The translations under genes and the position numbers were made by a program. DNA of 20,524 bases from an uncultured Collinsella sp. (lineage in GTDB: Bacteria; Actinomycetota; Coriobacteriia; Coriobacteriales; Coriobacteriaceae), in assembly GCA_958446785.1 (NCBI GenBank), contig CAUCXP010000008.1, positions 1-20,524 on the forward strand. Reading direction: 5' to 3'. This document shows, one piece after another, positions 14,840-20,524 of the stretch (positions within the stretch are counted from its first letter, which is position 1; every line of letters starts with the position of its first letter). Below the pieces are notes generated by a model. The model saw nothing but the letters and a program-made list of their open reading frames with translations, was not told the origin of the DNA and searched no databases.

Positions 14840-16069
14840 CTATACGCGCGTCGCATCCTTGGGGCTCATGGTCATGCTCTGGAAGCGGTTTTCCATGTAC
14901 TCGTTATCGAAGTGCTCTCCGTAGAACTGTGCGACGGGAATGTCCGGCTCCGTGCCGTTAACGCGCTGGTACCAGTAGTCGAGCGACTGCAGCGTCATGA
15001 CGCCGTCGACCAGCATGATAACGGTAAAGATGACGGTGGCCGAGTAGCGGCTCTTCCAGGGGATCTTGTTGATAAGCTTAAGCAGCCTCGGCAGCAGCAG
15101 CTTGATCCAGATGAGGCCGCCCAGGCCCCACAGGCAGGCGAAGCCCGTGCAGGTGCGTCCGCCCGTGAGGACCACGAGCGGATCGGGCAAACCGAACAGC
15201 GTTATGTGCGAGTAGCTCCACGAGACCACGCCAAACGCGGTCTGCATAAACCAGCCCACGAACACCTCAAAGCTGGCGCCGAGCAGGGCGCTCACCAGGA
15301 AAATGATGATGGGGTTCTTTTTGTAGAAGCGGTTAAGCACCATGGTCATGAGCACGGCGCCAAATCCGTAGATGGGGCTGAAGGGGCCAAACAGCATGCC
15401 GGCACGGTTCTGATAGACGCCCGGGTCGTCGACCGTCATGTGCCAGATGTCCTCGGCGATCAGGCCGAGTATGCAGCAGACAAAGAACACCCAGAACAGG
15501 TTGAAGTAGTTGAGCTTGATGTAGCCCTCGCCGGTTTCATCGCGGCCGAGCATGCCCTCGGCGGCGGCGTCGCGGTCGAGCATCTCCTGCAGGCGGCGCT
15601 GCAGTTCGCGCTCCTGACGCAGCGTGGGGTCGACGGTTGCCGAAAGTGCAACAAGGATGCCGAGCTGGATCGCGGGACGCAGCAGGAAGGGCCCGATGCC
15701 CTGGAGCATCACGTCGACCAAAAGCTCGACGACGGTGAATGCAATAAGGATGTAGGACAGGCGGGCGGCGTTGCGGCGCTGGTTTTTGATAAGGTCCAGG
15801 CCAAAGATGATTAGGATGACGGCACTTGCCGCAGAGAGCATGATGCCGGCGACGATAAGGCCGACTGCGACGAGCGTGTTGTCGCCGAGCTTTTCGGTGG
15901 CGTTGCCGTTAACAAGTGCCGTGATGACCTGCCACATAAAGGCAGCGACCGACGGGAGCGTGCCCACGCCGGAAAGGATGCACAGGACGGCGTACACCTT
16001 AATGATGAGGGGAATCTTCTTGACCTCTGTGGCGCTGGGGACGCTGGGGTCGAGTTCGTTTCGATCCAT
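14840..16069 (-). CDS. CmpB-type putative ABC transporter permease (membrane protein)
   Basis: A 409-residue polytopic membrane protein. The N-terminal half (about 15-165) has four hydrophobic helices, then a charged cytoplasmic stretch (LRQERELQRRLQEMLDRD) and, at about 185-345, a region resembling the ABC_trans_CmpB family (PF06541): FWVFFVCCILGLIAEDIWH, RAGMLFGPFSPIYGFGAVL and LLGASFEVFVGWFMQ. That family is called a putative ABC transporter permease, but its biochemical role is not established and no ATPase gene is nearby. The ATG at 16069 has GAAAGG 6 bases upstream and a good promoter at 16096-16124. It is the only minus-strand gene in the purine region and sits between the MoaE-like gene and purF. 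The N-terminal extension may be genus-specific. Confidence 0.78.
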   Translation of the reverse strand: MDRNELDPSVPSATEVKKIPLIIKVYAVLCILSGVGTLPSVAAFMWQVITALVNGNATEKLGDNTLVAVGLIVAGIMLSAASAVILIIFGLDLIKNQRRNAARLSYILIAFTVVELLVDVMLQGIGPFLLRPAIQLGILVALSATVDPTLRQERELQRRLQEMLDRDAAAEGMLGRDETGEGYIKLNYFNLFWVFFVCCILGLIAEDIWHMTVDDPGVYQNRAGMLFGPFSPIYGFGAVLMTMVLNRFYKKNPIIIFLVSALLGASFEVFVGWFMQTAFGVVSWSYSHITLFGLPDPLVVLTGGRTCTGFACLWGLGGLIWIKLLLPRLLKLINKIPWKSRYSATVIFTVIMLVDGVMTLQSLDYWYQRVNGTEPDIPVAQFYGEHFDNEYMENRFQSMTMSPKDATRV

Positions 16070-16095
16070 ACAGAACCTTTCTCGCTTTGTTGTAG

Positions 16096-16124
16096 GTTAT
16101 AAGGATACGCCGCCGACCTGCCAA
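16096..16124 (-). promoter_or_regulatory. Sigma-70-type promoter of the CmpB-type gene
   Basis: Read on the minus strand, TTGGCA (16124-16119) and TATAAC (16101-16096) are separated by exactly 17 bases. The -10 lies 26 bases upstream of the gene's ATG, giving a short leader. This is the best promoter match in the window. Confidence 0.75.
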
Positions 16125-16317
16125 AAGACAGGACGAACGTCCCAATTGCAACAATGCAAGCCCCAACGGCGGGCGAGACGCGTCGTAACGAAAGTATGCG
16201 GGATCGTCGGCCCCGAGGCGGTTGCCCAATAAAATGTTTGGCTGCAAAACGGATTATAAGCTCGGTGGGCTTTTAAAAAGCGCTGTTCATGCGCGGGAGT
16301 GCTTGTCTTGCCGTGCG

Positions 16318-16323
16318 TATAAT
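16318..16323 (+). promoter_or_regulatory. -10 element of the purF promoter
   Basis: A consensus TATAAT lies 41 bases before the purF ATG. The base run 17 upstream (GGGAGT) is not a good -35, suggesting activator dependence or tolerance of a weak -35. GCTTTT-A-AAAAGC at 16269-16281 is an AT-rich palindrome about 40 bases further upstream. Confidence 0.6.
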
Positions 16324-16364
16324 AGGGCAGGTAACGCCAAATAACGAGGCTCTGAGGGGATGCC

Positions 16365-18035
16365 ATGTCTCAAGAAACCATCCACGCGGCCGAGCGCGCC
16401 GCGGGACAGGTGAAGACCATGTCGACGTATGATCTGGACTCCGACCAGCTGCATGAGGAATGCGGCATTTTTGGTGTGTGGGCGCCCGATCGCGACGTGG
16501 CTCGACTGACGTACTTTGGTCTGCGCGCGCTACAGCATCGCGGCCAGGAATCGGCGGGAATCGCCGTGGGTGATGGCGGCACGGTTATGGTTCGCAAGGA
16601 CCTGGGACTGCTCGATCGCGTGTTCTCCAACGCCGACCTGTCGACGCTCTCCGGTCAGCTGGCCGTGGGCCACGTGCGCTATGGCACCGCCGGTGCCAAG
16701 AGCTGGGAAGCCTCGCAGCCGCATCTTTCTACTATCAACAGCGTCATTATCGCGCTCGCGCACAACGGCACTCTGGTCAACACCGACGAGCTGCGCCGCC
16801 AGCTGATCGAGCTGGGCGTGCCGTTCCTCTCCAATTCGGATTCCGAGGTCGCGACCAAGCTTATCGGCTACTTTACCCAGCGTACGGGTCATCTGCGCGA
16901 GGGCATTCGCAAGACCATGGAGCTCGTGCGCGGCGGCTACGCCATGACGCTCATCAACGAGCAGGCGCTCTACGCATTCCGCGATCCGCACGGCATTCGC
17001 CCGCTCGTGCTGGGCAAGCTGGTGGACGAGGGCCTGGATCAGGCCGATGCCGCATCCGTTTCGCAGCTGCCGTCGCAGGACGGCGCCGCGACGGTCGACT
17101 CCTCCGTCCGTGTCACGCGCGCCGGCGGCTGGGTCGTTGCCTCCGAGACCTGCGCACTCGACATCGTGGGTGCCGAGTACGTCCGTGACGTCCGTCCCGG
17201 CGAGATCTTGCGCATCAGCGCCGAGGGTCTGGTATCCGAGCAGGGCGTGCCTGCCGCCGAAGAGCCCGCAAACTGCATCTTTGAGCAGGTCTACTTCGCC
17301 CGCCCCGACTCCATCATGAACGGCAAGAGCGTCTATGCCTGCCGTTACGACATGGGTCGTCAGCTGGCACATGAGGAGCCTGTCGAGGCCGACCTGGTCA
17401 TCGGCGTGCCCGACTCCGGCCTGCCGCCCGCGGAGGGCTATTCGCACGAGAGCGGCATTCCCTTTGGCGAGGGCCTTATCAAGAACCGCTACGTGGGCCG
17501 TACGTTTATCGAGCCCACGCAGGAGCTGCGCGCCATGGGCGTGCGTATGAAACTCAACCCGCTGCGCGACAACATCGAGGGCAAGCGCCTGGTCGTCATC
17601 GACGACTCCATCGTGCGCGGCACCACCATGGTGCAGCTCGTCAAGATGCTGCGCAACGCCGGCGCCAAGGAGATTCATATCCGCATCAACTCGCCCGAGG
17701 TCATCTGGCCGTGCTTCTATGGTATCGATACCGACGTGCAGTCGCAGCTTATCAGCGCCAACAAGACGGTCGACGAGATTTGCGAGTACATTGGCGCTGA
17801 TTCGCTGGCCTTCCTTTCGGTTGAGGGCCTGCTGAAGGTCATGCCCAAGGGCGGCTACTGCGACGCGTGCTTTACCGGCCGCTATCCCGTGGCGATTCCC
17901 GAGAGCTTTGGCCGTGACAAGTTCATGGAGGGCTTTAAGCCCCGCAACCTGGACAAGCCGCTGCACTTTGACGACGACGCCGTGGTCGAGAAATATGTCG
18001 ACCGCAGCTGGGAAGAGGAGCACGGCGAGGCCTAA
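16365..18035 (+). CDS. purF: Amidophosphoribosyltransferase
   Basis: A 556-residue enzyme for the first committed step of purine synthesis: PRPP plus glutamine gives phosphoribosylamine. The N-terminal glutaminase begins at Cys33 in EECGIFGVW, followed by RALQHRGQESAGIA, VGHVRYGTAG and ALAHNGTLVN. The C-terminal phosphoribosyltransferase has VVIDDSIVRGTT for PRPP. Four cysteines at places like the Fe-S ligands of B. subtilis PurF are present: Cys304 (NCIFEQ), Cys450 (PCFYG), Cys499 and Cys502 (YCDACFTG), so an oxygen-sensitive 4Fe-4S form is likely. Cys33 must be exposed by removal of the leader; 32 residues is longer than the 11 of B. subtilis. ATG 16365 has GAGGGGA upstream; an in-frame ATG at 16419 would leave 14 residues but has a weaker site. 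purM follows after 157 bases. Confidence 0.96.
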   Translation: MSQETIHAAERAAGQVKTMSTYDLDSDQLHEECGIFGVWAPDRDVARLTYFGLRALQHRGQESAGIAVGDGGTVMVRKDLGLLDRVFSNADLSTLSGQLAVGHVRYGTAGAKSWEASQPHLSTINSVIIALAHNGTLVNTDELRRQLIELGVPFLSNSDSEVATKLIGYFTQRTGHLREGIRKTMELVRGGYAMTLINEQALYAFRDPHGIRPLVLGKLVDEGLDQADAASVSQLPSQDGAATVDSSVRVTRAGGWVVASETCALDIVGAEYVRDVRPGEILRISAEGLVSEQGVPAAEEPANCIFEQVYFARPDSIMNGKSVYACRYDMGRQLAHEEPVEADLVIGVPDSGLPPAEGYSHESGIPFGEGLIKNRYVGRTFIEPTQELRAMGVRMKLNPLRDNIEGKRLVVIDDSIVRGTTMVQLVKMLRNAGAKEIHIRINSPEVIWPCFYGIDTDVQSQLISANKTVDEICEYIGADSLAFLSVEGLLKVMPKGGYCDACFTGRYPVAIPESFGRDKFMEGFKPRNLDKPLHFDDDAVVEKYVDRSWEEEHGEA

Positions 18036-18172
18036 AACCTGCCATGTAGGGACAGGTTTATTTTGGTAGGTTTCACCTGCTGTTTTGTTGATATGACGGC
18101 GCGTGCTGTTATGGCGCGCGCCGAAATGAACGCAACTATGAGCACCGTTTGGCGCCCGCGCGGCGCCACGGT
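18035..18172 (+). promoter_or_regulatory. Hairpin-rich purF-purM spacer
   Basis: Three structures lie in this gap. AAACCTG/CAGGTTT (18035-18041, 18053-18059) begins within the purF stop codon and is followed by TATTTT, a possible weak terminator. CGGCGCG/CGCGCCG (18097-18103, 18117-18123) is second. Third, ACCGT-TT-GGCGCC pairs with GGCGCC-ACGGT (18144-18156, 18162-18172) with a two-base bulge and a 5-base loop, ending 6 bases before the purM ribosome site. They could tune purM-purN expression relative to purF. No promoter is obvious. Confidence 0.5.
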
Positions 18173-18192
18173 AATGGGAGAGGAAGGCTCAG

Positions 18193-19296
18193 ATGAGCGA
18201 CAGCAAGCATGTGACGTATGAGGATGCCGGCGTCGATACCGCCGAGGGCGGCCGCGCCGTTGACGCTATTAAGCAGATGGTCAAGGACACCAATCGCCCC
18301 GAGGTTATCGGCGGCATCGGCGGCTTTGGTGGCTTATTCTCGGCCGCCGCGCTTAAGGATATGGAAGACCCGATCCTGATCAGCGGTACCGACGGCGTGG
18401 GCACCAAGCTCGTGCTCGCCCAGATCATGGACCGTCACGAGACGGTGGGCCAGGACCTGGTCGCTATGTGCGTCAACGATATTCTGGCTTCGGGCGCCGA
18501 GCCGCTGTTCTTCCTGGACTACGTTGCCATCGGTCACATCGAGGCCGAGCACATGGCAAAGATCATCAAGGGCGTGGCCGACGGCTGCAAGCTCGCGGGC
18601 TGCGCGCTCGTGGGCGGCGAGATGGCCGAGCACCCGGGCGTTATGGCTCCGGCCGACTACGACCTCGCCGGCTTTACCGTGGGCGTCGTCGATCGTCCCA
18701 AGATGCTCGACCCCGCGAACGTTCGCCCGGGCGATGTGATCCTGGGCCTGCCTTCCACCGGCGTGCACTCCAACGGCTACTCGCTCGTGCGCAAGGTCAT
18801 CGGCGTCGACGGCATCAAGCCGGGCACGCCCGAGGCCGCCGCTAAGGCCGAGGAGCTGAGCCGTCCGCTCGAGGAGCTCGGCGGCGCTTCGCTGGCTGAC
18901 GCCCTGCTGGCTCCCACGCGCATTTATGTGAAGCCGATTCTTGAGCTGCTGCGCGGCGGCGCCAACGTGCATGCTATCGCCCACATCACCGGCGGCGGTA
19001 TTACCGAGAACCTCAACCGCGCGCTCGCCGACGACGTTGACGCCGTGGTCACCCGCAACGGCGCCGAGATGGGTTGGGACGTTCCGCCCGTTATTACTTA
19101 CGTGTCGCGTCAGGCCGAGCTCGCGCCCAACGAGGCATGCAAGACCTTCAACATGGGCGTCGGCCTGTGCCTGATCGTCGCCCCCGAGGACGAGGCCGCC
19201 GTGACCGAGGCACTGGTCGCGCTGGGCGAGAAGCCGTTCCGCGTGGGCGAGTGCGTCGAGGGTTCCGGTAAGGTCGTGTACTCCGATGAGCGCTAA
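18193..19296 (+). CDS. purM: Phosphoribosylformylglycinamidine cyclo-ligase (AIR synthetase)
   Basis: A 367-residue cytoplasmic enzyme closing FGAM to aminoimidazole ribonucleotide with ATP, step five of purine synthesis. Family blocks appear in order: YEDAGVDTAEGGRAV, GGIGGFGGLF, ISGTDGVGTKL, DLVAMCVNDILASGAEPLFF, LVGGEMAEHPGVM, LPSTGVHSNGYSLVRKV and HITGGGITENLNR. Length is close to the usual 340-350 with a short extension. GGEMAEHPG differs from the common GGETAEMPG at two positions, a point to compare in relatives. The ATG at 18193 follows GGGAGAGGAAGG. It overlaps purN by 11 bases, so the two are translationally coupled. Confidence 0.96.
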   Translation: MSDSKHVTYEDAGVDTAEGGRAVDAIKQMVKDTNRPEVIGGIGGFGGLFSAAALKDMEDPILISGTDGVGTKLVLAQIMDRHETVGQDLVAMCVNDILASGAEPLFFLDYVAIGHIEAEHMAKIIKGVADGCKLAGCALVGGEMAEHPGVMAPADYDLAGFTVGVVDRPKMLDPANVRPGDVILGLPSTGVHSNGYSLVRKVIGVDGIKPGTPEAAAKAEELSRPLEELGGASLADALLAPTRIYVKPILELLRGGANVHAIAHITGGGITENLNRALADDVDAVVTRNGAEMGWDVPPVITYVSRQAELAPNEACKTFNMGVGLCLIVAPEDEAAVTEALVALGEKPFRVGECVEGSGKVVYSDER

Positions 19297-19987
19297 CGAG
19301 CAGATGGCTGCTGCCGAGGGCCTGGGCTTTGTGCCCTACACCCGTCCGACCGGCACCGATACGGCCGAGCCGCTTAAGATTGGCGTGCTTATCAGCGGCT
19401 CGGGTACCAACCTGCAGGCGCTGATCGATCTGATCGCCGCCGGCAAGCTCAACGCTTCGATTGAGCTTGTGGTGTCGAGCCGTCCCTCGGCTAAGGGTCT
19501 GCAGCGCGCTGAGCGCGCGGGCATCCAGACGCTCACGCTATCCAAGGATGTCTACGCCGACCCCATCGCCGCTGACGAGATCATCGCGCACGAGCTGCTC
19601 GAGCGCGACTGCGAGTATGTGGTCATGGCTGGCTACATGCGCATGGTGCATACGCCGCTGCTGGCGGCGTTCCCCAACCGCGTGGTCAATCTGCATCCGG
19701 CGCTGCTGCCGAGCTTTACCGGTGCGCATGCGATTGACGATGCCTTTGCGCGCGGCGTCAAGGTGACTGGCGTGACCGTGCATTTTGCCAACGAGATTTA
19801 CGACAACGGCCCCATCATCGCCCAGCGCGCGCTGGCTGTCGAGGAAGGTTGGGATGTCGACACGCTCGAGGAGCACATCCACGCGATCGAGCATGTGCTG
19901 TATCCCGAGGTCGTGCAGATGCTCGCCGACGGCCGCGTTCACGTGCTGGAGAGCGGCAAGGTCGCAATTGATGCGCCCCGCGGCTAG
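19286..19987 (+). CDS. purN: Phosphoribosylglycinamide formyltransferase
   Basis: A 233-residue cytoplasmic enzyme that formylates GAR using 10-formyl-tetrahydrofolate, step three of purine synthesis. It shows KIGVLISGSGTNLQALID (phosphate-binding loop), VVMAGYMRMV, the active-site VVNLHPALLPSFTGAHA with Asn135 and His137, VTGVTVHF and Asp173 in IYDNGPIIAQ. The spacing Asn, +2 His, +38 Asp equals that of the E. coli enzyme (106, 108, 144). About 28 extra N-terminal residues precede the fold; that stretch overlaps the end of purM, and the ATG at 19286 lies inside purM. No internal ATG is better placed between there and the fold, apart from the Met at residue 7. A terminator follows after 32 bases. 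Confidence 0.95.
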   Translation: MSANEQMAAAEGLGFVPYTRPTGTDTAEPLKIGVLISGSGTNLQALIDLIAAGKLNASIELVVSSRPSAKGLQRAERAGIQTLTLSKDVYADPIAADEIIAHELLERDCEYVVMAGYMRMVHTPLLAAFPNRVVNLHPALLPSFTGAHAIDDAFARGVKVTGVTVHFANEIYDNGPIIAQRALAVEEGWDVDTLEEHIHAIEHVLYPEVVQMLADGRVHVLESGKVAIDAPRG

Positions 19988-20019
19988 CGGTGCACAGTGC
20001 AATTTAGTTGAGTGGTTAG

Positions 20020-20062
20020 GGTGGTCATTGGCGCCAAGGCGCGTGTGGCCACCTTTTGTTTT
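20020..20062 (+). terminator. Terminator of the purM-purN unit
   Basis: GGTGGTCA (20020-20027) pairs with TGGCCACC (20046-20053), one pair being T-G, with an inner TTGGCGCCAA palindrome, and is followed by TTTTGTTTT. Confidence 0.75.
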
Positions 20063-20065
20063 GGG

Positions 20066-20094
20066 TAGTCATCGGGGACGTTCTTGAATGACTA
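20066..20094. repeat. Inverted repeat before the terminal PTS IIA gene
   Basis: TAGTCAT (20066-20072) and ATGACTA (20088-20094) flank a 15-base GGGGACGTTCTTGA-containing loop, 18 bases before the gene's ATG. The loop wording resembles repeats I recall near REP-associated transposases; this is recollection, not a search. It may equally be an operator or leader hairpin. Confidence 0.45.
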
Positions 20095-20112
20095 GGTGAG
20101 AGAGGTGAGCGC

Positions 20113-20524
20113 ATGGCGGATAACGAAGCGCTGTTTGCGCCTGAGCTGGTGTTTTTTGATTGGGAGTGTGCGACGCCGGATGAGGTGTTCGCGCGGCTTG
20201 AGGGCGAGCTTGTACCGCGTGGCTACATTGCCGACGGTTGGTTCGACGCCGTTCGCACGCGCGAGGATGCCTATCCCACGGGTCTTGCCATGCCGGCGGC
20301 AAACATTGCCATTCCGCATACCGATCCGGGGTTTGTGGCCAAGCCCTATATCGCGGTGGTGAAGCCCGCCGCGCCCGTGACATTTAACGCTATGGCTGGC
20401 ATGGGCGCTCCGGTGCCGGCGCAGATCGTCATCAACCTGGGCATTGCCGAGCCGGGCGGCCAGGTCGAGGCCCTGCAGGCGCTCATGAACATCTTTATGG
20501 ACGCCGATGCCGCAGCCGACGTGC
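20113..20524 (+). CDS. PTS EIIA, fructose/galactitol type, 5' part
   Basis: The gene runs off the window after 137 codons. ATG 20113 has AGAGGTGA 4-11 bases upstream, and the reading frame is open throughout. The product matches the PTS_EIIA_2 domain: REDAYPTGLAMPAANIAIPHTDP, with His69 of IPHT the expected phosphorylated residue. The PTGL stretch is typical of galactitol-type (GatA) EIIA and related proteins. The domain is about 150 residues, so almost all of it is present; fused or separate IIB and IIC partners would lie beyond the edge. It is a second, unrelated PTS in the window, in a different family from the mannose-type operon. The substrate is not resolvable. Confidence 0.85.
   Translation, partial: MADNEALFAPELVFFDWECATPDEVFARLEGELVPRGYIADGWFDAVRTREDAYPTGLAMPAANIAIPHTDPGFVAKPYIAVVKPAAPVTFNAMAGMGAPVPAQIVINLGIAEPGGQVEALQALMNIFMDADAAADV

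Noticed and set aside
16530..18023. Open frame of nearly 500 codons on the minus strand within purF
   Set aside because: It lies opposite a fully conserved purF; composition rich in His, Asp, Ala and Leu is typical of a mirror frame.
1..20524. tRNA, rRNA, CRISPR arrays, transposase genes or a phage module
   Set aside because: I scanned gaps and frames and saw none of these. Hairpins noted above are not tRNA-like, and no evenly spaced repeats with spacers occur.

Overview
The window looks like chromosome of a high-GC, gut-type Actinomycetota of the class Coriobacteriia, most likely Collinsella or a close relative. This rests on GC-rich codon use, split mannose-family PTS genes, large sortase-anchored glycosidases with FIVAR repeats, and a B. 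subtilis-type Fe-S PurF. The genus is inferred from gene content and protein style, not from any search.

Layout. Positions 1-486 hold the 3' end of carB. A long imperfect inverted repeat and a bidirectional terminator follow. A GntR/UTRA regulator (707-1489, minus) is divergent from a complete mannose-family PTS: IIA, IIB, IIC and IID (1798-4557, plus). The AT-rich region between them carries three copies of a 9-bp motif, the likely operator. After the PTS terminator come a small two-helix membrane protein and a MarR-type regulator. A 510-bp gene-free stretch with strong secondary structure leads into a 2137-residue cell-wall-anchored GH31 glycosidase (6136-12549).

The second half is a dispersed purine biosynthesis region: purE (12767), then purF, purM and purN (16365-19987). 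Between purE and purF sit a class B sortase, a degenerate MoaE-like protein and, on the minus strand, a CmpB-type putative ABC transporter permease. The window ends inside a PTS IIA gene of the galactitol/fructose type (20113 onward).

How the genes may work together. PurF, PurE, PurM and PurN catalyse separate steps of de novo IMP synthesis, and the carB product supplies carbamoyl phosphate for pyrimidines and arginine, so the housekeeping part is nucleotide metabolism. The accessory part is glycan use: the surface GH31 enzyme could release a sugar that a PTS imports, with GntR and MarR as local regulators. The GH31-PTS link is inference from proximity.

Points most worth a second look are the GH31 protein (atypical nucleophile motif, EF-hand/dockerin-like loop directly before a cohesin-like domain in one chain), the MoaE-like protein that lacks most canonical catalytic residues, matching acidic C-termini on PTS IIA and IIC, the three-hairpin purF-purM gap, and several REP-like inverted repeats.
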